DNA from: Eucalyptus grandis
Taxonomy: Eukaryota > Streptophyta > Magnoliopsida > Myrtales > Myrtaceae
NCBI RefSeq assembly: GCF_016545825.1
Contig: NC_052621.1
Location: 37,648,687 to 37,712,686, forward strand
Reading direction: 5' to 3'
Length of the DNA: 64,000 nt
Part shown: piece after piece, positions 24,801 through 35,706 of the stretch
Layout of the letters: each line of letters opens with the position of its first letter
Numbering within the stretch: position 1 is the first letter of the stretch
Program-made: the position numbers and the translations under genes
The notes under the pieces: model-generated
Seen by the model: only the letters and a program-made list of their open reading frames with translations
What the model was told of the DNA's origin: nothing
Databases searched by the model: none

Positions 24801-27800
24801 TGTTGGAAGCTTGGAGAGAGGCTCATCGCCAGGTGTGCAGCTAAGCTTGGACCTGTTCTTCATGGAGTAGTGCAATCCAATGGCACCACTGTGGATGATT
24901 ACTCTCCTGTTGTGGCTTCCATATGTGAAAAGAAGCCTACAACGATGGAGAGTAATTATGCTAATGGTTCTTCACAACCTGTGGTGCGTCTCTTGATTTT
25001 TATAGGACCCCATCCTTTCTCTTGATGCTGAATATAATCGTATTGCTTCTGATTTGCCATCCTCCCATGAAATAAGGTTCTAGATAAAATGGAACTTAGG
25101 TGCTGACTGTTTATTGTCTTTTCCGATAAAGATTTTCCATTGCCTATGATAAGCTGCCAAAATTTTGAAATGTTTTACTTTGGCTCTTTCATCTCATTGT
25201 TGTTCTCTTGGATGGTGTATATACAATGCTTTGCTTTGCTGTACAAAAGCTGATTTACGGGGCTTGATTTCTTGGAATTGTCCTCATGTCTAGCTTTGTG
25301 CATCTTTCTGTCGTTCATGCATGTTGAGGTGCTTCATGCCATATTAAGTGGCTGTATGAGCCAGAAAAGACTTTAGACAAAATACAAAAGTAGGTAAAAG
25401 ACTCGAGACAAAGTACAAAAGGTCAATAGAGAAGTATGACGATATGTACTCATTTCCACCATTTGTCTAATGAGCCCTCTAGGGTTGGCTGTTAATGTTC
25501 AAGTCCCTCATTTAGACTTCGTTTGTTTTATGGAAAATATGACATTTCTTGAAAATGTTCTCTGAAAAGTTATTTTTCAGGAAAATGACAATTTTTTTTG
25601 GTGTGTTGGCTGAAACGTAAAAAACACACTAGAAAATATTTTTTCGTCGTTTGGTTTGGAAAAATTGGATTTGATTTTCCTAAATAGACGGACATCATTT
25701 GGGCGCTAGTAACTTGTGCATGGGCAGCCAGGGAACCAGGTACGAGCACTATAGTCCTTGGTTTGGCCGCGATAGACCCTGACCTGGGTGCCTTGATTGA
25801 CCGGAGCATGGGCACCGTGGTCTTGAGCCCAATCTCTATGGACTTGGGCATGACCTTCGTGGACCCAAGCCCAAGTGTTGGGATCTGAGTTTGGGTACTG
25901 GGATCTCGTGCTTGGCCTTTGTGGACTCGGGCCTAGGTGGCAGGTATGAGACACGGGCTTTGGGGCTTTGGGGCTTTGGGCCCGGCCTTGATGGACTTGG
26001 GGCGGGTCCCCCCCCCCTTTGCCTTGATGCATTCGAGCGAGGGCGCCAGGGATCCATACTCAGGCACTGGGGTTATGGGCTCAGCTATGATGGACTCAAG
26101 CCCAGATGCTGGAGACTTGGTCTTGGACCTGGGAATTAGCAGTGGGGTGTCCATGCCCAAGCTTAGAGTTTCGGGCCCAAGTGTTGATATCTAGTCTTAT
26201 TTTGGAAAGTTATTTCTGATTTTTTAAAGAGGAAATTGTTTTCTTGAATTTAAGCATACTTTTCCATTGACATGTTTCCCAAAGCAAACCAAATGCTAGA
26301 AAACGAGGAAAATGTTTCCCTGGAAAATATTTTTCGCGAAACAAATAGTGCCAATTTTCTTCATTTCAGTAGGCTTTCTCTCTATCTGGTAGTCCTTTCC
26401 CTCATTATCGTTTCCCCTTGGCTGAACTGAACCTTGTAAATGGCTGAAGAAAATCATTATTGTCTCATTCGACTTTTTTCCATCAGGCAGCTCATGGGCT
26501 TGTGTTTTCCCCTGGAGAAGTTGTTCCTGATCTGGATAGTGCTCCTGGATCGAGTATGAGTGATGCTGCTGCCCTTCTTTTCCCCGACATTGTTCCTGTT
26601 GCTAAAACATCTACAGACGACGCTGATTCTGCAGATTCCAAGGGTTCAACTGAGCTAGAAATTGACTTTGAGGCGATTCCGAAGAAAAGGGAACCGAAGC
26701 CAAACAAATTGATGAACCCTGATGAAGGCTACAAACTCTCTTGGCTACGTGTAAATAGGCAAAAATCTGGTCGTCGGAAAGTCCATTCGAATGGACATAA
26801 TCTTTCAGCTGCCCCTAAAATTTCTTCGAGAAAGAGAAGAACCCCGCAAAAGGTGAATGTTGAACCAGATGCGGGTGAGACCACCGTTGCTTGTGATGGG
26901 GAAGCTCTGGTCGCTAGGGATCTTGCAGGGAAAAAATCAAAGCTCTCGATAGTTGGGGGAAGGATGAGCAATTTTAACAAGGCCGTATCAGAGGTATATT
27001 TGTAATTTTGGTTTGATGCTGTACTTTTATTATCTTTTCTTAATTGTGAAGTTTTCCCTTTTTTGGATCAACATACTGAAGTATATCCAAAAAGTTTTGT
27101 TGAACTTTTTTATATAGTCATCAAAAGGTCTGGAGCTGCTTCTCTCTCTCTCTCTCTCTCTCTCTAGCTGCGCAGCATATTCTTTTCACCTCAGTTTGAT
27201 TTTCACAAATTCAAAATTCCTTTATTGACTTTATTCAGGGGTCTGGGGTGCCTGGCAGACGATTAGTGGGTCGGAAAATAAAGGTTTGGTGGCCATTGGA
27301 CGAGATGTGAGTACTCGAGGACCTTCACTTTGGGATATTACATGATCATTTGGGTTTTGCATGTTTGTTTCTTTCTCAATCTTCTTAATCTTGCACTTTC
27401 TACTGCTGTTGCTTTATTCTGATGGTCACTAGCACTAAGGGTAATTATCAATTACTTCCTATTGCTTGTTTTACAGGTTTTATCATGGTGTTGTTCAATC
27501 TTATGACCCGTTTAGGAAGAGGCACAAGGTGAGATGATTTTCATATGTTGAAACTTCTTCAACTGACATTTACCATCTGTTCTTATCAGTTCAGTCAGCT
27601 TCTTGTATCCATCTGGATGGTGCAGATCAATATTTCCTGTGGTTATCCTCAATACCAGTCCGAAGGGTTTCTTTGAAAAAAGACATTTTCTGAACTCGTC
27701 TATCTTGTCCCTTGTGCTGCTAGTCACTGCCTCCTAACTTTGCTCCTACCCCTTGCAATCTGGCAATCGAATGTTCTTTCATATTGAAGTGTATGTCACC

Positions 27801-28524
27801 TGATTGTGGACTGTAGGTCTTGTACGATGACGGGGACACAGAAACATTAAACCTTCACAAGGAACGGTGGGAGTTCGTTGAGGATGATTTGCCAGATGAA
27901 GTAAGTGTTCACTTTAAGTTGTGCTCTGTATGTTTACTCACAAGTTTGAAACTTAAAACTAATTGCCATGTAATGTGCTCTTTTGGGTGTTTTCTAGCAG
28001 CGATGGGAGGCTGATCTCCTGAAACCCGAATCTTCACCTGTCAAATCTTCACCTGTCAAGTGAGTTTTGCCTTTCACTCAATATCTTTGCCTGCATTCAC
28101 TTCTTGGGTTGCATGGTGATATCACCTATTTTGTTTGGTTTCTGATTTCCGTCAGGCGGGAATACAAAAAGGGCAGCAGCAAGAAGTCACACTTACCGAG
28201 GAAATTAATGATCAAACAGAACATTGAAAGGTCTGATTTGGATACTGTACATCTATTGCTGTTTGCTTCGCTTGAGTAGAGGCTGATCTCCAGTGCTTTC
28301 ATTCCAGGGCTGAAGCTTCCTCCAGAGTCCCAGAAGTTATAGTTCCACAGTTTGGGAATCAAAATGTGGGTAGAGATGAGTCCAGTGATGATGAGAGCAC
28401 TGAAGATAACTTATATGAGCTCAGGGTCCGGTCCAACGATGTCCAGCAAAAATATCCTAGCTCAAGTTCGTCAGATGATTCAACTCCTGAAGCTAGCCCT
28501 CCTAGACCTTGGTGGCAGAAGTGA
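21899..28524 (+). CDS. PDS5C: PDS5C-like cohesin cofactor with Tudor domain, copy A
   Basis: Plant PDS5C/D-type sister-chromatid-cohesion protein. Family members associate with cohesin, and the Tudor domain of Arabidopsis PDS5C/RDM15 reads H3K4me1. Twelve exons: 21899-22012, 23013-23216, 23341-23522, 24580-24706, 24786-24983, 26487-26993, 27239-27306, 27477-27528, 27817-27900, 27998-28059, 28156-28230 and 28308-28524. All phases agree, giving 629 aa. Residues 1 to about 280 form the helical HEAT-type N-terminus (PYNDDQMK, FWAIIRSDP). KKREPKPNKLMNPDEGYKLS is the conserved linker motif. The Tudor domain, about residues 456-510, starts KIKVWWPLDEMFYHG and continues HKVLYDDGDTE to ERWEFVEDD. The C-terminus has one SSDDSTPEASPPRPW unit. 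It is shorter than typical PDS5C (over 800 aa). Intron 5 carries an inserted element. Confidence 0.9.
25512..26350. mobile_element. TIR-bearing insertion with internal G-rich minisatellite, in intron 5
   Basis: The ends are imperfect inverted repeats: left CGTTTGTTTTATGGAAAATA and right, on the other strand, CTATTTGTTTCGCGAAAAAT. Between about 25,700 and 26,200 is a degenerate GC-rich repeat with recurring GGACTTGGGC or GGACTCGGGC at 70-100-base intervals and a C9-10 run. There is no transposase frame. The corresponding place in copies B and C has no intron. The superfamily is not determined, and the open frames inside come from the minisatellite. Confidence 0.55.
27141..27165. repeat. (TC)n microsatellite
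   Basis: About twelve TC units in intron 6 of PDS5 copy A. Confidence 0.9.
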
Positions 28525-29859
28525 AGCTTTGTCGTCATCGGCTTGGAAAATTTTGAGGCTGCTTAGGAAGTAGAATAGCTTTTTGTAGTGGTAGGATTAC
28601 TAGAAGTAATGTGCAAGATCTTACAAGTTTGGCTCCTTATGCAAAGTATAGAGGTCTAGGTGCAAGAGCTTGTAGTCTTTTGGCCCTCGTATAGGCATCG
28701 GTGATCTGTCATTGCTCCTGGAAATGTCTGCAATGACAGAAATGCAAGTATTTGTGAGGCTTGGAAGAGAAATGGCTCATGTTCATTTCATATGGCCTAG
28801 AAATGGAATTTGTATTTATTCATTCTTTGGGAAGCTAGAAGTGTGGATCAGTTCCTTAGTCATGTTACTCGCTCTCTTTCTCCCTGCATGGTTGGGGAGG
28901 CCTCCGTTATGATACATCCCCAGTTTTCTTGATCCCTGGTAATAATAATACACTTGAAACCAATGGTGGTTGATTTTGAAAACAATAAGGGAAAATTCTA
29001 TTCATCTCTTAAAACGCGGCTGTTTGGACGGTGATGGCGTCCTAGATTCAGCAAGGGGCTTAGGCGAATGCCCTGCCCACATCGCCCCTTCGAGTATGGC
29101 GGCTCTGGTCATTGATATTGAGCCTTGTTTTTTCCTCTGGGAATGGTTTGAGTTTTGAGCACCTTCATCTTTACTTTGTTAGGACGGTGGGAATTCTACT
29201 CCCTTTTCAGTGTCTACTTTGTGGTCGTGTCTGAGATTGTGTGTGGATGAGGAGCGAGAAGGGAATCACGCTGTTCGTATTGGGCAATTTCTCATAGAGG
29301 ACTTGTCGTTGATGCTTGGCATTAGAGTCTTCAACAAGTGAGTGCAGGGATGGATGCATCTAAAGGAAATGACAGCCAATGAACTGGTCTTAGTTTCCTA
29401 TAAATAAAACCGGTTATTGATATTTCTATTGGTATTTCCTTCTCACTTTGGGATTGTATCGTGTATGCTCCTATGGATTATAGATCTGATTTGGAGCTCC
29501 GACGATGTCTGGTCAGTTTTAAGGTTGTCTTCCCCTTTTGGACGGCATCCCCGCCAGCCGGCCCTGCGCCTCGCTTGCTCTCTCTCTCTCCATCTCTCTC
29601 TATATTCTAGGCTTCATCATATTGTTTTAGTTTTTCCGTGCAGTTTTATTTATTCATTTCCGGACAAAATTGCCCCTAATTATTTACTTATCAGGTACAT
29701 GGGGTTATTTGCGATAAACTCAAGTTGAGGGACCAATTTGAGAAACGGACCGCACTTAGGGGAGCTAATTGCATTTTACGGAATGACAATGGGGTCATTG
29801 CTACAAAATAACGGGTAACTTTTTCTCTCTCTAGAAAACAAAATCTCCAAAGCAAAACT
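28525..29859. other. 3' UTR of copy A and unique spacer
   Basis: The first 300-400 bases align with the 3' flanks of copies B and C (AGCTTACAA, then CTCC, then AAAG-TATAGAGG), so the duplication included the 3' UTR. The rest is unique. An open stretch at about 29,190-29,342 reads DEEREGNHAVRIGQFLIEDL but has no family match I can name. A CT-rich tract lies near 29,578. Confidence 0.45.
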
Positions 29860-29916
29860 TCCTGAAAATATTCAAGAGAGTGTCTACCTCTACTCCTCTG
29901 TCTCTGCTGCTCTTGC

Positions 29917-30044
29917 ATGGACCTGTGGAGTCTCTCGGAAAAGAGGATGACGATGGCCAGAGAATCAAGAAAAAAGAAGAAGAGAAAAGATGAAGATGAA
30001 GATGGTCTCGGTCGACTGCCTCGTTCCTCTCTCCATATTCCCAG
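29917..30044 (+). other. Lys-rich first-exon-like module, beta form, unit 1
   Basis: ATG at 29917, open for 128 bases to a donor-like CCAG/GTTCGT, encoding MTMARESRKKKKRKDEDED followed by GLGRLPRSSLHIP. Homologous modules occur at 42,018, 54,276 and 57,764. The basic start followed by D-x-x-x-RLP could be the worn first exon of an F-box-type gene, but that is a guess. Confidence 0.4.
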
Positions 30045-33000
30045 GTTCGTATTCTTCTAATGATGGTTGTCAATGCTTTTCCTTTTTTTGCTCTATTTGT
30101 CGATTGGCATTGCTAGCTTTGTTTCATCAGTGTCGGGTGCCTTGGTGTTTTCTTAGCTCCTTTTTTCCTAGGATATGAAAGAACAATGAATTCATCTCTT
30201 CATGGTTCGAATCGAAAAGATGCCTCTGTTCTGTTAAAAATCGTTGATTTTCTGCCATTTGCAGATAAATTCAGGTTTTTACTAATTATTGACAAAGCCC
30301 ATCTGCAAAATCGACTATGCTTCAACGTGTACGTGTGCAAGCTTAAGTTGATTTTATCATTTTCCTATTGAGTTAGATGAAGTCTTCTTCTTTTTTGTTT
30401 TCGCGTCTGCATTGCTTGTCGTTGTAAGCTTCGTTCGATTACAGACCATTGACATTTGGTTCTTTTTTCCCCCTCTAAGCAAAAGAACTACACCCATATA
30501 GGACTATCATGATATGCGTCACCATAATGGCATATGTCTCCTTTCTGGGTTGATGTTTTGCTTCTCAAAGTTAAAAGTCAGTCCCTTCCTCTGTGGGCGA
30601 TATTGCGTATGATTTTTTACTGAGAATTATGAAAGCCCTTCTCACAATAATATGGATTATGGTTTTCCTCAAATGGTTTGAGGAAAAAGCAGATATGAAC
30701 CTGCAGCTTGGCAAATTTGATAGTATCTTACACCGACCTATAACAGACAAACTTTTGGGTTGAGGTGGAGTCCTGAAAAGGTCTCTCCAAACTTTCTAGT
30801 GAACTGAAAATCTATTACATTTCAAATTAGAATCTCAACAAAAACCTGAAGAATCAGGTGTTTGACAATATTAACATGTAAACCACTGATATAACGGAGT
30901 TAGTAGTAATCATTGCCGTAGGACTTAACCCGAAGAGCAACAGTTATGCACACCTTTAGCTTGAAACTTTTGCGACTAAGATACCTCTCCTTATAGTTTA
31001 AGTTGCACTTCCTTTTTCCCTCCTACAAGCATGGCATTTTTTCAGAAATGGTGTTCATCTATTTAACTGTCTGAAGATCTCTTTTTGGTCACAATTTAGC
31101 AGAAGCCATAAAAACTGGAATTCTAGTGAGCTTTAATAGGGGTTAATCGTCCTTGCACAATATTTGCAGGTTATTTACTGCACCAGCTTACCTCTATCAC
31201 CATTATATAGGTAGTCATGCCTTTTTGAGTTTTGGATATATTGTCGTGTCTGATCATTTCACTCAGATTACATCATTCTTAAATTTCTTTTCCAACTACT
31301 CTTTATTTATTTATTTTTATCAGATTTTCAAATATTCATGCTCTTTTTTGGATGTCTTCTAGCTATAATGGGAAAAATAATTTCTTGGTCTTAATTAACA
31401 TTTTTTTCTATGTAAGAGCCTTGCATATATCCCCTCAACTTCTTCTGAACTTTGAATTTTGCAAGCCAATCTAAACCCAAAAGCCAAACTCTTTAAAGAG
31501 CCAAGACTAGATAAATAGGAAGAAAGCTGCTCTTCTTATTTTAGCCTCATGTTTTGGCATCTACATAGCACAAATTTCTATAAATGGTCAACCTTTGTAG
31601 AACATTAGATTATCACAAACCTTATATATCATCTGCAGTTTTACATTATTTGGGGAAATTTCACACGGAAAGAAGTTTTGGGAGTTAGAACATCTGGTGC
31701 CTAAATTGATCTCTTACATATTTGGGTTACGATGTTATATGGGGATAAAGGAGCAATATTGTCACACGTCATAAAAGATACTCATGCAGAGTACAAAGGA
31801 GGATAGGTATGAATATGTGGAATAAGAAAATAGTGGCTAATGAAAAAAGTGAAAAAGATAGTACGTATACTACTGCCTGGCTAACTGTAATTCTTCCTTC
31901 TCACCACTGGCACCACTGGTCTGCGCCAGTATTGCACCAAGATGTGTCCACTAGAATTGCCAAGTCCTCCATTTTGTGGCTTTCCGTCTGTACCACTGCA
32001 TCACCACTCCTATGCACTGATATTCTCCAAAACAATGGTTTTGACATGATAAACCCCTTAATTTTTAGTCTGAGGTCATGGAGTTTAAACCTGTGACCTT
32101 GTGTGGCCATAGCAATGTTCCTGTAATTCGACCAAGTGCCTAGCACATGGATTTGGAACAACTATACTTATTATTAATTTGTTCACAAGATAGCATATGT
32201 TTCATTTTTCAATACTCGGAGTTCCAACTATACATAATTCATTTTTGCATGTTGTATTCAGTGTATGGAATTTCAATTTAGAAGATGTGGAATTATAATT
32301 GAATAAGGACCACATGAAAGGTCACAGTTTTTGTGTTGGGTTTGCATGAGGAGGTCAAATTAGACTATATTATCAAATGGAAATATAGAGTTAATCTGAC
32401 TGTGAAATGAGTAACTTTGCTGTCCAGGCCAAAGTGAAATGGATAAGTACTAATTCGAGCTTTTTCCAGTTGTAGATATTATTAAATACCTTCTTGATAT
32501 ACTTGCGTGGTTTTGTCAACTTTCTTTTGATAATAATGAGGTTTCATTTCGAAATGAGCTGTACATCCAAACTGGTCTTCTTCATATTATATCACCATTT
32601 CACGAGAAGGGAGAAACATTCAGATTTGATAACACAATGAGAAGGTATTATTGCTTTTCAGACCTACCAGATAGGGTAGGTTAGAAATCAACCATTAATG
32701 AATCTTCCAAGAGTAGATGATGGATAATTTTCCTTCGACGTGGCTTTCAAATTTGTCATAAACAATGAGATTTTCTTCTTAATCGATAGTATATCCACAA
32801 TGATTTCCTCCTAATACCCTTCTTGCCAACAAAAGGTAGGATTGCCAAAATCTTGCACCTGTGTGAGACTTCATCACCTTTCAATACTTGCTGGCATCCT
32901 TCATAATTTCAACAAAAAACTAGAGGAATTTTTATCATGAAAATGTTTATACAATATGTATAATAAAGAAATTTATCCTCTTCAACAAGTTCAGGCTGTG

Positions 33001-33535
33001 AGGGAAGTCAGAAATCTTCAGCACGTAAAATAAAGCGAATCACCTAAATTTCACTGAAAATCAACATGTATTATACGGCTTAAAATATTGGGACAAGCAT
33101 TGAATAAAATCATGAAGGTGCTGAAACTAATCTTTCATATCATTGAATAAAGTCATCATCAATGTTCAGTGTCATCTAGGCATAGAAAGATTAGTCCTGT
33201 TACCAAAATTTGCCAATGAAATCCACTAATAGGAGGGAGTCTTTTTGTAAGAGGTGGCTACTTTTGTAATTCACAATCATCTTGGGTTATGATCTTCAGA
33301 GTCTCTCCAACCACTCCCTATAATATGCTGTCTCCTCAACTTTTGAAACCCATCCTCATTCCCGCTGTTCTTTTTTTTTCTCTTGATGCTACTGATATAA
33401 ATTTTGTTGTAAATATTTGTTGCGGGAAAAGAAAATGATGTAGACTTTGTATTAGTTGTTAAAATAATAGCTTTTTCATGGTATTGCTAATTGAACTTCA
33501 AAGAAGCTAAATAAAATATGATTTATAAATGCGGT
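30045..33535. other. Unit 1 spacer, non-coding or decayed
   Basis: Closely matched by 42,155-45,906 and 57,883-61,107. At 30,267 an acceptor TTTGCAG precedes a block that in the 54-kb relative still reads SRLLLLIIDKAKRQTFLSSM, so this may be a second exon of the gene started by the Lys-rich module. No frame is conserved in all units over the rest. Confidence 0.45.
31840..32140 (-). mobile_element. tRNA-like (SINE-type) element, unit 1
   Basis: Counterpart of the better preserved element at 59,405-59,715. In this copy the B-box position reads GGTTTAAACTCC (minus strand, 32,080-32,091). Confidence 0.3.
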
Positions 33536-33681
33536 CACGTGACAAGCCACAATCGCAGCAGTACTCATTGACACGAGCATGTCACGTGTGGCGTAACCTA
33601 CGAACAATTTTAACCTAGTTTTATCTTGAGAAATCTCATTGCAGGTGGCGGCGCACTGTGGCATTTCATCCCTTATAAATA
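33536..33681 (+). promoter_or_regulatory. Double G-box plus TATA promoter, unit 1
   Basis: CACGTG at 33536-33541 and again at 33583-33588, then TATAAATA at 33674-33681, about 86 bp downstream. G-boxes bind bZIP and bHLH factors in light and ABA responses. The arrangement is kept in unit 2 and, with one G-box mutated, in unit 3. Confidence 0.6.
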
Positions 33682-33809
33682 CCCCTATGTCCTCATTGTG
33701 TCACCTCACACATAGCACCTTCGACAATCTACTAGACTGATCTAGCTTTTATTCTTCATCCTAGGTTTTGTATTTGCTTTTTTTTTTTTTTTTTTTGAAT
33801 TGAATAATT

Positions 33810-34091
33810 ATGCTGAAGGCCTTTGTTGATCAGAAATCCTTCAGATATAGGAAGAGTACTGCAGTTTATTGTCCGAAAGCAAGCAAGAAAGAGTCTGCAG
33901 ATATTCGGGTCGGAAAAAAACTTGAAGGTGAATGTCCTTGTTATTAGAAAATATACATATCTATTGTCATTCTCATCTGTTGAAATGTTATTGTGCTGAT
34001 CACACTATTTTTTCAATTTCTCTCTGTTTTAAATGCCCTTGCAGCAATTCTCCTTGTGTTACAAAGATAAGAAGAAACTCTCTATGAGCAG
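33810..34091 (+). pseudogene. Small relic gene, unit 1 copy (ATG kept, frame broken)
   Basis: ATG at 33810, about 130 bp after the TATA box, opens MLKAFVDQKSFRYRKSTAV and then YCPKASKKESADIR. An extra G at about 33,910 shifts the frame and gives a stop at 33,947. Exon 2 (34045-34091) is kept between AG and GT. Exon 3 is missing because the segment that carries it in unit 3 is absent here. The family is not recognised. Confidence 0.5.
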
Positions 34092-35359
34092 GTATCTACT
34101 ATTATCCAATTTTTCAATTTGGAAAAGGAACAGAGAGCTTTTGTTTATTAACAATGCACCATGCATATAAATTGCTATTGCTTCCAGTGCACATTGAAAT
34201 CGCTTTCAGATCTAATTGTTTTCAGAAACTTAATATGATGTAAGAACCAAATCTAACAACTGAGACCACAGTTATGATTTTTCAGGATTTGTGAATCATT
34301 TACACATGTTCTAAGTTCGAATGGAAATTTGGAACAAGGTCATGTGTCTCTTGGCAAGAAAAGAATCTGATTGATTGAGATGAGTACTGTCCATAATTCA
34401 GTAACAAAGTGGAGTCGATGCAATGCGCTGCTTGAGCTTAAAAACCTGGACAAATAATGTTTAATTTCTCATTTACACTCTATATGACGATTTAATTTGA
34501 GTTGAGATGGACTGGGGTCCAAACTATCTTTAATTTTGATGAAGTTTGAGCCAAGTTTGAGATGGATGCGATCTGAATTGAAATCCGGTTGCTTTGTCAT
34601 GTTTATTAGCAATTTGTGTCATATCCTCTGGCTTTATCTAGAGCACAAATATTGCACATGGTGATAATGATTTTGTTTGAAAGAAGAAAATCAAAATTGA
34701 ATCAAATCATTTCAATCGCGAGTCATTGTGCTTGTGTCATGTCAAAATTATATGTGTCTGTGGTCATTGCTGACTTATCTCCAATTTGGTTGTACCATTG
34801 TATGTTTAGAACTATCAGCTTGATATTAATATTCTGTAAAAAGAAAACATAATCCTAATTGATATGATTTCAACCTTATAAGTCAGTCATCACATACACC
34901 AAATTGTAATACTTGAACCTATTCAAGTTTGGCAGAAATTGTGAAGCTAAAATGGCAATGCCTGCCAATACTCAAATATTGTACATGGGTATAGGTATAT
35001 CACTGTGATTTTTTAATAAATGTTTCTTAAAAAAATAACCAAAGGATGTAATAAAAAAAAATTGATTTGCACTTGCATAACAATCTTTCAAAACATGAAT
35101 TTATTGTTTGAATGTCTAAGTCTTTATTTTGTTGATATTATATACCTTGCTCTTTTTTGACAAGCTCGTATTGTTTTATCATCATATCTTATGGATTTTA
35201 TGATTATGTCTTGGTCGTTTATATATAGATCATATTTTCCTTTTTGGTCAGTCTATAGAAACCAATATTGAGCAGGTTAATAATTAGGAAAGCCAGAAAA
35301 ATCAAGTTCTGGAGCAATTTAAGAGTGATTAGGTACAGAATCCAGTGCACGAGCCAATG
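34092..35359. other. Unit 1 spacer after the relic gene
   Basis: AT-rich and matched in units 2 and 3, with about 0.5 kb and 0.2 kb less than unit 3. No coding support. Confidence 0.5.
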
Positions 35360-35706
35360 GAATGGCAAGTAATTGATCCTCCCAAGTTCCCAAGATATGA
35401 AATACCATTTGAAGCTATCATGTTCATTTTTTGTCACAATAGCAAAGAGCACACAGTCAGACCCCAGCCAAGAAACCAAAATTGACAGCTAAATCAGAAC
35501 CCAAGGGATAAGACCAGGTTCATAGCATTATTGGAAGCTTACTGTGTTTCCGTTTCTTCCTCTGAATTGCCAAGTTTTGTTTTCCCTATAAATTGTAGAT
35601 GAATTTCTGATTACTCTCTGTGCAAATCTGCAAGAGAATAGTAGTACTTTCTGTGTTTGTTTGAGCTGTATAGTGTGTGTTTCCACCCAAAGTAAAAAGC
35701 GAAAAA
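35360..35706 (+). promoter_or_regulatory. Conserved proximal upstream segment of PDS5 copy B
   Basis: Nearly identical to the segments before copies C and D and recognisable before copy A. It ends CCACCCAAAGTAAAAAGCGA just before the start codon. Confidence 0.6.

Noticed and set aside
25706..26194. Several overlapping frames in PDS5 copy A intron 5
   Set aside because: Produced by the GC-rich minisatellite inside the inserted element. They are open on both strands at once.
31153..31362. Open frame shared with 43,288-43,497 (APAYLYHHYIGSH)
   Set aside because: Conserved only because the units are recent duplicates. The unit 3 copy near 58,720 has a frameshift, and there is no splice or start context.
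31809..32096. 95-codon frame shared by units 1-3 in part
   Set aside because: It overlaps the tRNA-like element and its body in the opposite sense, and length differs between units.
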